DNA of 64,000 bases, taken from NCBI GenBank assembly GCA_029962745.1, contig CM057158.1, positions 5,636,602 to 5,700,601 of the forward strand, given 5' to 3'. Positions 46,420 through 57,201 of the stretch are shown piece by piece. The notes beneath the pieces were generated by a model. It saw only the letters and a list, made by a program, of their open reading frames with translations, was not told where the DNA came from and did no database searches. Origin of the DNA: Echinometra lucunter. Taxonomy: Eukaryota > Echinodermata > Echinoidea > Camarodonta > Echinometridae. A program made the translations under genes and the position numbers. Position 1 is the first letter of the stretch. The number at the start of each line of letters is the position of its first letter.

Positions 46420-48050
46420 GACAAGATCGAAGAGGACTTGGACAGAAAGAGAAAAGAGTGGGAGAAGAAAAAATGAACTCAAATTTAAAAAAAAAATGTT
46501 CTTTTTATTCTGTCGATAGTATAAAATCTAGAAGAATAAAGGAAAATTATCAGACATACAATGGAACACAGTGAAAGTTTTTGAGGATCCTGACTGATTC
46601 AATTAAAGATAAAGAGTGCAGACAAAACAGCAGATTACGTCACCATTCGCAAAAACGTTCATCAGACGTCACAAAGAGAAAGGAAATTTTTCATTACAGC
46701 AGAGAGTAGGTGGGGATCAAAACGATATATTTCTCACAAATCATCATATCCTTGTTACCAGCTACTCCTGTGACGCAATATCCTGAACTTGACAAACATG
46801 ACATGTAGCAATAACCGGCATGAACTTGATTTGGTTACCCCTGCCCCAAAAGAAAAGATTAAAAGACAAGTCATGGTCAGTCTAGATACTAGTATGTCAT
46901 CGTTATTACAGTATTTAACTTGGTGTGATGACAAGACAATGCAGTAGAGTGAAGGTCAAGTTACGCTACAGATACTCATTCTCACTTTATACATACCTTT
47001 AACTGTAAAGAAATACCAAAAGACACCGATGTTATTTGATAAGATTCTGTGTAATGCCATAGAATTTCCGAAGTATAATGATTTTGATAATCTGAACAAA
47101 TATTAGCGACCGCAACAATACTATTATATTGCAGTATATGCTATGAAGGGTGCGTCATTGAAGAAAAAAGAGCTTGCATTGATTTTTAAGAAGAAAAAAA
47201 GTACCCACAGTTACCATGGCAACGAGCTGTAACAGGATTCTAATAATAGCTCCTGCTTTGAACAATTTTCAACATGATGAAGCATTACAATAATGGTTCG
47301 TGCGACAACTCGTTTAACTCAGATAATCAAGTTTTCAATATTCACACCATAACAGTCTCAATACTTTAATGCTCATTTGATTTCTAAAATCCTTATACGT
47401 CTGATGGTAAGAAACGTGACTGTTATCAATGGCGGATTCCATATTAATCTGGAAGATAAGACTGGCATGTTTATTTTTCATCAAGAGAAGATGACCCCTG
47501 TGTATATCACCTAGATATTTTGTTGATTTCTAATCAAGAAAACAATAACAAGTGGTCTCTACTGACCTGCCACTGACCATGATGTTGATAATATATGAAG
47601 TACATATTTACAAAGGTCAAAGGTCAATGTTACTAGTAACTGACCACTCTGTGGTTCAATATGACTAAGCGGTTGAACTTCACCTTCACTGCATGTAGGT
47701 TGCTTGAAAATGGGGCATGCCTTATTATTTCCAAAATCTTATGCGTAGAAGCTTATCTGAGAATTGCACACGGTAGGGGTGAGAGATAGTTGTCTGTCAT
47801 AAAAACAAGAAGAAAAAAACCCAACAAAACACACATTTTAGTATGAAAAACAGATACACAATGTGATGTTTAATGATGATAAGATAGGAAGTAATTCGAA
47901 AGGATTACATGTAGTTGACTTGATCCATTTGATTTCCATGCTTTGCAATTTTCATCGAAAATAAAAACACAATTCAAATGTTTTTAATGAAAACGGATGC
48001 TGCATTAACCTTGGTGGTTTATGTCAACATTTGCACATTAATTTAATGCT
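46420..48050. other. intergenic DNA with no supported gene
   Basis: No frame of note and no clear element. It includes AAGGTCAAAGGTCAATGTTACTAG-type direct repeat words near 47610. Confidence 0.5.
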
Positions 48051-48059
48051 CAGTGTAAG

Positions 48060-48070
48060 CGAGAGAGGAG

Positions 48071-48108
<38 letters not shown>

Positions 48109-48234
48109 ATTAGAGAGAGGTAGAGAGGGTGTGAGGAAGAGAGAAAAAGAGAGAAAGAAAGGGAAAGAAATAAAAAAAAAAGAAATGAAGACAGAGAGCG
48201 AAGGAGAAAGAAGGAAACCAATAAAGAAAAAGAA

Positions 48235-48277
<43 letters not shown>

Positions 48278-48278
48278 G
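48060..48278. repeat. (GA)n microsatellites ending in a G tract
   Basis: Two GA runs (48077-48108 and 48238-48268) separated by A/G-rich sequence, closed by a run of ten G. Confidence 0.95.
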
Positions 48279-49339
48279 ATCAATGACCTTTCCTGATTGA
48301 TAATGAACACAACGTCCCTCTCATCTCTCAATCGTAAATATAGGTTTCAAAATAGAGAGCTGGCCTTTCGAATATCGGTCAGTTAATTTACCTCTATGTA
48401 CAGAACGCATATGTTGTTGATCTTGAACTAGACGTAGAATATGGTTAATGGTGATGTCTGAAAACGTACTTTCTTGTTATTAAAGTCGATATTAGCTATG
48501 AGAAACGAACTAGAGTCATTATTTTCAAATACTTCAAAATGTTAGATAATGCATGACAATCATTACATTTTATTTCGTTTTACAACTTTTGTTGTGTCGA
48601 GCGTAAAATGTTTATCTGCCAACAGAATGTCAATTCCCCTATGATTTTTTTTTTTCTCGAGCAATTATGATTTATATTGTGTGCCGCGGGAAGGAGGTTA
48701 AGCAACATATAACCATTAATCATTCAAGCATGCCCTTTTCTTAAATAGGTATTTTAAAAAATCGTTTTCTTAGTTAAGTGACGCAATGATAAATCTCCAT
48801 GGCAGCGCAGCCGTTCATGAGTAGAAAAAATATATATACATATTTTTCACTTTGAATGAGTAAAATTGAACTGCAGAAATAAATCACCCGGAAAAGCGCT
48901 CTTTTGTAATTATAGTCACTTAACCAAACTTTCATATCATTTTCCTTTTGAGCAGTTTTCTTTAAGCTTTGCTTTTCTTTCACCATCTCTTCCGTGTATG
49001 GCTGACGTCCAAAAACACCTTCTGATTTACTTTTTTTATTACTCTATGTACCTTAGGACAAAAAGCATCTGGTCATACCACGTGAATAGCACCGAAATTC
49101 ATCATGTGGCTGTTCCAGTTGATTGATTGGCAGCACCTTGGCCCGTCGTGACCTTTTCTATAAAGTAATGAATTTTTTTTTCAAAGTGTAGGAAACTTGT
49201 CTTTTTTGGAAATACAATTTTACTGAAAGAATTTTCCGTTTATTTCGCATCAGTCATGTTAATTATATGTTTTTTTTTTTTTTCAAAAAACCCACATTTT
49301 CCTCACTTTGAGCACCTTTTTAAAAAAAATCCTTGCAGA

Positions 49340-49632
49340 TAATAATGATATATAGTTCTTGTATAGCGCATATCACATTATGATATAACGTCTCTATGCG
49401 CTTCCAAAGGACTTGGATATTATTACCCCAGCTTTAGCCCGGCAGCCTTTTACAGCGCGCAAGCATTTCAAGGAATGAATTCCTTACAGGTATCCATTCA
49501 CCTCACCTGGGTTGAGTGTAGCACGATGTGGATGAATTTCTTGCTGAAGAAAATTAACGCCATGGCTGGGATTCGAACCCACGACCCTCTGATTGAAAGA
49601 CGAGAGTCAGAACCACCAGACCACGACGCAGA
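49340..49632 (-). repeat. tRNA-derived SINE, near complete
   Basis: The minus strand begins CTGCGTCGTGGTCTGGTGG (A box TGGTCTGGTGG), B box GGGTTCGAATCCCAG, then a conserved body with GCTTGCGCGCTGTAAAAGG, CCGGGCTAAAGCTGGGGTAA and CGCATAGAGACGTTATATC, and a tail GCGCTATACAAGAACTATAT followed by an AT-rich triplet end. It is a Pol III transcribed non-autonomous retroposon, about 290 bp. GATAATA-type words on both sides may be the target duplication. Confidence 0.85.
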
Positions 49633-50574
49633 TGATAATCATGAAAATCGAAACGAAAATCTATGAATAGAAATCTTGTTGCGATTGTGTAACTCATGAA
49701 AACATTGTGATAAAACAGTGTGTAATCATGGCTGATTAGCTCCCACATGCGCATTTCTATTGTGTTCTAAATTTAGACCTATTTCACTGAATGCAGTTAT
49801 GGACATGATGATCGAACTGCCAAGTAAATTTTTTTTTCAATATTTCCCTCCACAGGGATTTTATTGATTTCAATAGCAACACATTAACAAATATAATGCA
49901 AGGTACATGTACATCACTTTTATACATTGTAAATACAGTATACATTATTCAAACACGTATTCTTCATTGAACTGTCGAGTTTCAAATGCATTCAAATATG
50001 AAACAGAATTAATGAAAAAATGTGAAACAAAAAATATATACAATTTCTCTTCTTTTGAATATACAGCAACTGAAGTCCGAATACTACGAGTTATTTGAAA
50101 AACAGAAGAAAAAAAAAGAGAGAGAAAAAAAAAGATACAGATACAGCCAAGTAAAAATTAATTATGCACGAACGACTCGTTAATCCTTTTACTTCGAGTA
50201 TGTTATGATTTGTTTTCTATCAACAATTTTCAGCATGCATGCATGCTTATGTTTATTTTTAACTCGTAGACCAAAAAGTAGAAATCACATTAAAAGATAT
50301 CATAAGAAACTGTTTGAAGAAGAAAAAAAAAACACGGGACAACATTACTAAAAAGAAAAACATCTGGTCATTTTTTTCATGAAAGCTATAAACTATGGAG
50401 ACAAATTGGCAGCTCAGTTTAAAAAGCAATATTGTTTTAATATTTTCTTCTTTTTTACACTGATAAGGTTTAATGAGCTGGCCTCGATTCTAGCTGATAA
50501 AATGTCACAATAAGACCAACAAAAAAAAAAAGAAAAAAGAAAAAGAAGCAAGATCTATCAGGCTTGTGTTTGAT

Positions 50575-51285
50575 CAGCGATGGTGTATGGCTCAGAAACT
50601 TGGATTGTGGAGACAGTCGAAGAAGGTATCCTGAGGAGAACTGAAAGAGCCATGACACGGAAAATGTTTGTCATCATGGTCATGAAAATAATCACGTGCG
50701 ATAGAGAGAGAGGATACCGTGAGCTCATGAAAAGTTTGGGTCTGGAAGAAGCTGTTGTGGAAGTGGTGAAGAGAAATGGGTTGAGGTGGATGGTTCATGA
50801 GTAGAGAAAGGAAGATCATTAGCCTGTGAAGAGATCGTGGGATCTGGAAGTGGATGGCATGAGGGGAAGGGGAAGACCAAGGTATGGTGGCCCTGAAGTA
50901 CGCTCGACAACAGGTCATGTGCGACATGAATTTCGCATCCCAGGTCCTGAACTTTGCATCCCAAGTCGTGAAATTCACGACCTGCGGTGCGAAATTCAGG
51001 ACTGGGATGCAAAGTTCGCGCCACGGGTCCTGAATTTCGCATCGCGGGTCGTGAATTTCACGACTTGGGATGCAAAGTTCAGGACCTGGGATGCGAAATT
51101 CACGTCGCACATGACCTGTTGTCGAGCGTACTTCAGGGCCACCATAGAAGACCAAGGACTACGTGGAAAGATATGGTGAGGAGGGAAAGCTGGAGGGTCG
51201 GATCCGCTAAGAGGAGGAGGATCAAGACTAGAGCAAGTGGATGGAGGGAGTGTCATCATGGCGCGAAAGTCAGTGACCCCTTGTG
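50575..51285 (+). pseudogene. LINE 3' ORF relic, interrupted by a palindromic insertion
   Basis: From 50580 the plus strand reads MVYGSETWIVETVEE, GILRRTERAMTRKM, RGYRELMKSLGLEEAVVEVV, KRNGLRWMVHE; after a frame change KRSWDLEVDGMRGRGRPR; after the insertion RTTWKDMVRRESWRVG. This is the region after the RT domain in many non-LTR elements (YGSETW...R.W..H..R......RGRPR.TW.D). The 264-bp palindrome at 50883-51146 splits the RGRPR/TWKD junction. Confidence 0.8.
50883..51146. mobile_element. 264-bp near-perfect palindromic element
   Basis: TATGGTGGCCCTGAAGTACG at the left is exactly reversed at the right end, and the arms pair over almost the whole length with an inner set of repeats built from CCTGAATTTCGCATC and GTGAATTTCACGAC. 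The 11-bp direct repeat GAAGACCAAGG flanks it (50872-50882 and 51147-51157). Deleting one flank copy plus the element restores the host LINE frame. TSD length and long arms would suit a Mutator-like foldback; inference. Confidence 0.85.
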
Positions 51286-51395
51286 AGAGAGAAGAGGCTT
51301 ACTTCTATGAAAGATGATACAAAAATGATGATATGACGGCATGTTCTTTTTAAGGATATTTTTTTCTCTTTCACCTCATACGAGGAACGTTATCA

Positions 51396-51401
<6 letters not shown>

Positions 51402-51478
<77 letters not shown>
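51402..51478. repeat. (CA)n(TA)n compound microsatellite
   Basis: About 24 bases of CA followed by about 53 of TA. Confidence 0.97.
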
Positions 51479-51479
<1 letters not shown>

Positions 51480-51576
51480 CATATATTTACATATTATACA
51501 TCAAAATATCTCAAATCACTGATGACATTAAATCAAGAAATATTGAAATACTTTGTCGACTGCTTTTGAATCATTA

Positions 51577-52190
51577 TTATCTACAAATAAATTTACAACT
51601 CAAATATTGACGTAATTCAAACTTAAAATGTATCCATAACGCTTTGGCAACAGCTGTAACTCTTGTTTCTTTCCACAACTTTTTAATGTAATCTTTATAA
51701 ATAACATACTGTGCACTATTAATAATAAGATTAATCATAGTATTCTTTTCGTCTGCAATATTGAATCCAATTATTATACACAAATGATCAATTTTGTTTA
51801 CTGTCTGAAAAATATGACAAATCATTCGTTCAGTAATTTTCCAAAATACCTTGACTCTTTCATTCAAATATTCAAATATTATCGTCTCTTGACATTTAGA
51901 AACATTACATTGATTATTACCTACTATATTCCACTTGAATAAATTGTCTTTTGATGGTAATATTCTATGGAAAAGCTTAAAATTAAATTGCTTGATTCTG
52001 TTATCTTTCATGTACTTAAATTTGAAAAGCATAATTTTATTCCAATCAAGGTCATCTCGTAATTTGAAATAATCCATCCAAAAATAGAAAAAATGTGGCT
52101 GTTTGTTTCAGTTCAACGAATAGATTATTATATTGTTTGGCTTTCATAGATCTGATATTAATTAAATCACCAGAAGATTTTTTTTTTAAG
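51577..52190 (-). pseudogene. LINE C-terminal fragment
   Basis: A 166-codon minus-strand frame ends at 51577 and contains KFKYMKDNRIKQFNFKLFHR, ILPSKDNLFKWNIV, CNVSKCQETIIFEYL and IINSAQYVIYKDYIKKLW. The order (a K..R.F..K..HRIL..N..L..W.I motif, a Cys pair, then I....K..I...) matches the C-terminal zinc-knuckle-like region after the RT of L1-like elements. Upstream codons at 52078-52190 (LINIRSMKAKQYNNLF) continue it after a frame break. Expected HLFW-type residues have decayed. Confidence 0.7.
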
Positions 52191-52839
52191 GATAATAATA
52201 ATGATGATGATAATGATAATAATAATTATGAAATAATGAAAACTTATAGAGCGCACACACCGTCAAAGGACTGTAGCAACAATGCTTTTACAAGTATAAT
52301 CACAAAGAAATAATTACAAAGAAAGAAAAAATCAGAATTATTGCTCCTTAAGAAACTTGAAACAGATTCACAATATTTTTCTTAATGCAAATTTGATTGT
52401 CATCTCTCTATTTGGTGTTTATGACAGAGCCACATAATGTTTTAAAAGTAATTCTTCATTAAAACAATCCGATACGATTCAAAGAGGATTTTGTTTTTTC
52501 CTGTTGGTTTTCTCTAATCCACCTGACTAATAATGCACTTAGTTCCGGCAGCGTGGTTTTAGGCGACCCGTTCCATCTTAAGTGCATTTAAGAAGGATAC
52601 CTGCTCTCAGTTTACGGTTTAACATGGCAGCTAACCTTGTTATTCAAAAGAACGGGTAACATTATATTCTATGTAAACCTTTGTATTTTAGTTTATGTAT
52701 CTGATAGAGGAGGCTAGAATATCTGGCACTTTATTGTTCTGCATCTTGACCAAAGTATAAGATTTAGACCATGAAACTAAAAATAGGAGCACCATGGTCA
52801 TGAATAAAGGGTTATGTAAGGAAGAGAGAGGGAAAGAGA

Positions 52840-52884
52840 AAAAGGGAGGGGTGAGAGATGGGAGGGGGCTAGAAGCAGGGAGGG

Positions 52885-52924
<40 letters not shown>
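52840..52924. repeat. (GA)n microsatellite
   Basis: GA run with a preceding GGGA-rich stretch. Confidence 0.95.
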
Positions 52925-52928
<4 letters not shown>

Positions 52929-53240
52929 TGGTTGTCTTGATGTCTGAAACATGACATAATTATTGTAAGTTAATATTTAAAGATTTTTCAGAATTCATGC
53001 TATCCTGGACGTGGTGTTATACAACTTGGGTACATGAAAGTGAATTAAATCTGAAAATGCATAGAATGCATCAAATTCACCCCCTTTATATAGCAATTCA
53101 ATCCATATTTCCCTTGCTTGTCAGTATAAGCTTTTTATAATTTCTTCTTTGCAATCATCTTACATAAGCACTATCATTACGAACAATATCCCTTTTTTCT
53201 AGGTCACTGCGAATTTACACGACGCTGGCGACATCTAATC

Positions 53241-53420
53241 ATGTCGTACGCTTCAGACAACCTTGCTTCGACGATACAAGTGTCTGAGAACTGCATGTAT
53301 CTTGAATACTCGCAGCTTGAGAGGGTCAATTTACTTGCAGAGCGCGCGAACGAGCGAGACACAGCAGAAGGCGGGCAAGCGAAAATTGAGCCAGTGGCGA
53401 AGTGTCGTCTACGTCCGTAG
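53241..53420 (+). CDS. 59-codon ORF in a possible exon upstream of the oxidoreductase gene
   Basis: MSYASDNLASTIQVSENC... ending RLRP. It is GC-richer than its surroundings, hydrophilic, with no signal peptide. It lies in a stretch that looks like an exon: a candidate acceptor TTTTCTAG at 53203 and a donor GTGAGT at 53499. The same strand has the oxidoreductase exon 600 bases downstream, so this may be its leader exon (then this ORF would be a uORF) or a chance frame. No family recognised. Confidence 0.3.
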   Translation: MSYASDNLASTIQVSENCMYLEYSQLERVNLLAERANERDTAEGGQAKIEPVAKCRLRP

Positions 53421-54072
53421 ATCATCGAGCAGAGTTCATTCATTCGCAAGTCATGCGGGGGTTCTGTCAACATGCATTGTCAAATCTTCAGATACTAAGT
53501 GAGTCCTATGAGTGCATCCACGAGCAAACATCTTTCTATTGGAATATGGGATTTATAGTTTGACGACATAAGTGGTAGACAATTACTCAAACCGACGAAC
53601 TTCGCTCGCGAGCACTAAATCAACAGGTCGCATCAAAGGACGAGTGATGACATCAATTAGAAAGCAATAAGCTCATTAAACCGTTCTCTCGTCTTTTCAG
53701 TGTTGCTTTGTTGCTTACACTAAAGGTGATACATTTTCTCGTTGCGAAGAACGCAATCGATTGCACAAACCTGGGAAAACATGTTTCGTTTATAATTTTT
53801 GAGTTATAGTGGAGCCGTTACATAGATACAATGTTATGAAGAATCTTTTGAGTCGAGAAACATTTTATCATTGCGTGAAGGATTTGTTTTGATATCACAT
53901 GAGACATCAGCTTGTATACTTACATCACTCATAGACTTTTGAAAAAAAAAATATGATTAATTCTCACTGTGTCATTTTTTAAAATATACTCAGAGCCGAG
54001 GCTTGAATAGTTTAGAACAGTATTTTATGTTTTACATCAAGAGAACGGTTGGATATATCGGAATATTTTGTA

Positions 54073-54564
54073 ATGCACCAACAGATCGCAAATATGACCG
54101 TGGAGATATCGGCCGACATGCGATCACCGAGTCGTGGTGTTGGAGGACTGGGTGACGCCTGCGATACCATCCTCGCCACCCTTCTCGTCGTCGGCTGTTT
54201 CGTCGCCTGTAAGAGCTCCTACGATTGTCTTCGACGATGGCGGGGGAAGTTGAACGTCGTGGTCGTCGGCTGCGGGCCGATCGGGTTGACAGCAGCTCTG
54301 GTCGCCGTCCGCAGCAAGCGGGCGAAGAAGATTACCATTTTCGAGGAAAAAACGAGATCGCAGCTCATGGATCGGCCGCACCAGATCAGCATTGAGTCAC
54401 GGTCTGTGGGGTTCTTGAAGAAACTCGGGGTGGATTTTGATAACATGGAAGGTTGCTGGCATCACGAAAGATTCTATACCAGGATTGGGATATTTCAAGA
54501 ATACATCCTGAGCTTGCTTCAACAAATCACGGAGCCCCCGCTAGATATTCGACTAGGAACAAAG
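54073..54564 (+). CDS. FAD-dependent oxidoreductase/monooxygenase, first coding exon only
   Basis: 164 codons ending at a canonical donor (AAG|GTAAGC, phase 0). Residues 31-46 (ILATLLVVGCFVAC) form a likely N-terminal membrane anchor followed by basic residues. Then NVVVVGCGPIGLTAALVAV (61-79) is a Rossmann beta-alpha-beta with GxGxxG and a downstream acidic end (IFEEK), the dinucleotide-binding start of flavoprotein monooxygenases. DRPHQISIESRSVGFLKKLG resembles the region after this fold in aromatic hydroxylase-like and MICAL-like flavoproteins. Start options are 54073 and 54094 (the latter has A at -3). A likely acceptor TACTCAG at 53992 places the 5' UTR border. Later exons, with the second FAD motif, are not found in this window. 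Confidence 0.7.
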
Positions 54565-54757
54565 GTAAGCTTCATAGAACCCTGTTCCATACCTTCCTCT
54601 TGAGTCTTCACATTCTTTGCTGACCTCTATTAAAGATTAACAAGATTTTTCTGTATAACATTCTGATGTCCCTATGCACTTTAAAAGCGATGGAAAATAT
54701 ATTGGTCAATGCACAGTGTATCTTAATAAAGAATAGCTTACCCGGGACCGACTACTG

Positions 54758-55107
54758 CACACTAAAAAAAAAAGATTCAAGTTTGCACCCTAAATGCAAC
54801 ACTGGCAGCACCTTTTTGAGTGCAATCTTGTACCCTACATGAAAAAGGTGCAAAAATGCACCCTTTTGTTCTTGTTTGCACCCCGTGATGCCCGTTTGCA
54901 CCTTAAAAGGTGCAACTTTGCACCTTTAAGGGTGCAGAAATTTTTGCTTTCAAAAGGGTGCAAATTATTTTGCACCCTTTTGTGCAAAATGTAACTAACT
55001 GCACCTTAAAGGTGCAAAAAGCGTCTTAGGGTGCAAAGTTGCACCCTAAAAGGAGCTCCAAGTGTTGCATTTGAAGGGTGCAAAGTTGCACCTTTTTTCT
55101 TAGTGTG
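54758..55107. mobile_element. 350-bp MITE packed with GGTGCA/TGCACC motifs
   Basis: Left CACACTAAAAAAAAAAG and right CTTTTTTCTTAGTGTG are inverted termini. Inside, TTGCACC and GGTGCAA words recur about fifteen times in both orientations. TG flanks both ends. It lies 190 bases into the intron after the oxidoreductase exon. Confidence 0.75.
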
Positions 55108-55166
55108 TGCACTTGGGTCGAAAATGGCAAAATGGAGATTAATGCCGTGTCAAAGGACGTTTGTAA

Positions 55167-55246
55167 CCGATTAGGGACTCTAAACCACTCGTCTTGTGAT
55201 TCGCAGTCCGGTGACTTATCAACAAGCAACAGGACCACAACACCTC
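55167..55246 (-). repeat. decayed tRNA-derived SINE head
   Basis: The minus strand reads GGTGTTGTGGTCCTGTTGC, then AAGTCACCGGACTGCGAATC (anticodon-arm-like) and GTGGTTTAGAGTCCC, a B box with three changes from GGTTCGAGTCC. No intact tRNA fold. Confidence 0.5.
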
Positions 55247-55259
55247 TACTGCTATATTT

Positions 55260-57159
55260 CTTTATTCCACTTTGTCCTTGTCGAATTTCATACACGTCTC
55301 GAGAAAAATTAATTTTTCACATCATAATTATACTCTACCTTCTTACTCTATAATGCAGTTTGTCTTTATCACCAGTATAAGAACTGCAGGCGTGGTACAC
55401 ACTGAGACCCAGTCAAAACATAAACCATTATAATGAATGGAGTAGATCAATGGCAATTATAATTCATTAGACTCTTGTAATGGGTAATGTAATATACCTT
55501 GTGTGATGACGTCTGTCTGTGTGTTCGACCCGTCTACACCCTTGAACATTGCATTTCTTTTGTTCATCACGTGCGCTTCATATACTTTTGACTTCAAAGG
55601 GAAGGGATCATGCATTTCTTCTTAAAGAGCATTTTCAAGGATTTTCGAGTAAAATCGATAATTTGTACACTTTGAATAGCCCTAAATCTCCAATTGCATG
55701 TTTTAGTGAAAGCTTTAACGCAGTAGACTATATTATGTGAATTTGTAGCTACGCTCTTGATAAAAGAGAGAGAGAGGGTGAAAAGTTTTCTAGATTTTTG
55801 TTAATATGTCAATGTGTTTACGAAACGTAAAAGGAAACCATTACTGTAACCACCTTTCAAAATCACATCTGGAGAAATTTTGCCACTCTATATAATTTTC
55901 TTCTTGTTTCATTTCATGCAAGTGTTATGTTCCTATAGTTTCTATTTTTAGCGATTTGCTCCATACACCCCCATTCCATTTTATATCATTTTGAAATGGA
56001 AACACAAGTCAATAAAAAATGCCATTAAGAGGATATGGTATATTTAGATCCATGTGATATTCAAGACCAGATATAATGTCTTATTCCCTCCAGTCCTTGT
56101 TCAAAAAGGTGGCTTTGTAATAGTGTTATAACGAGGTTGTTACATGCAGCATTTTGAAACGAACGAGAACAGAAGAACATTCTGTTCATAACATTCTGTT
56201 CATTTCTCTATAAAAGGACAGATCATCCAACACCAGAGAATGAGCTCCATACCGAAAGTGAATTCATAATTTAAGATATTCAGTGCTTGCTAAAAAAAAA
56301 TGTGAGCAGTACGAAAGGATAAAGGTCTACAGAATTCATCACATAATTCATACATTCTCAGGCACGTCAGTGATTGTGCAAAGGTTTCAAAACTGGAATT
56401 CAAACCCGGAGGAGATATTCAAAATTGTATAGATTATATTCAAAGCCGTTTTCTATCGGATGTTTTAACGCTCATGTTCGTTCAGACATTATTTTCAACA
56501 TAATTATGGAGAGATACTAGTGGAAGCTGGGGATCTAAATGGGGGAAAGGGAGACGTGCCATCAAAGCGGGGAAAAAATGTTCGCTGTAATACGCAACTT
56601 AACACCTTTTTACCGACATGACAAAAGAAAACCTTAAAATTTACTTAAGAGGGAATTGTATGATTTGTTTTAATTATTAAAATGATCGATGATAATGTCT
56701 CTCAGTTTGAGTCCTTCATGCAGTGATTGACTTTTGAAGTCCTACGGTTTTTTTTTTTTTGGAGGGGGGGGGGGGGTCTTTTAACAGCGTTTCGTTTATC
56801 CTTGCTAGACAGTAGAGTTTGCTCTGTATTAAACAAGTTCCCGTTAATTCATAAGCGCAGCTTGGTGAATCCATTGAGCTTCTTCTATAAAAATCCTCGG
56901 CAATAAATACACCCAGCTGTAGTTTGCCCCTTTCCTTGTTTTTACTTGGTGCTCCTTCGTTTTTTTTTTGTTTTTTGTTTTTAAAGTGAAATTTATTATT
57001 GAATTACGGAATCATTAATCAAGTTTTAGTTTGAGGCCTCTGGGCTTATTTATTTGATCCGGTTAATTCAATAAACTTGATTGGGAGCAGATGAGGATTT
57101 CTAATACCCCTCTTTCTGTCATTTCTCTTTAATCCTCTTTCTTTCATCTCCCCCCCCCC

Positions 57160-57201
<42 letters not shown>

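Noticed and set aside
46167..46482. 85-102 codon Ser/Leu-rich frames (also at 10206, 23482, 48024, 59786 and 60289)
   Set aside because: Translations of GA/CT microsatellites.
49553..49632. Functional tRNA gene
   Set aside because: It is the head of a SINE with a clear downstream body and tail.
50592..51286. Frames of 87-187 codons on both strands with repeated FAPQVV/HDLGCKV blocks
   Set aside because: They are readings of the palindromic insertion and do not represent a protein.
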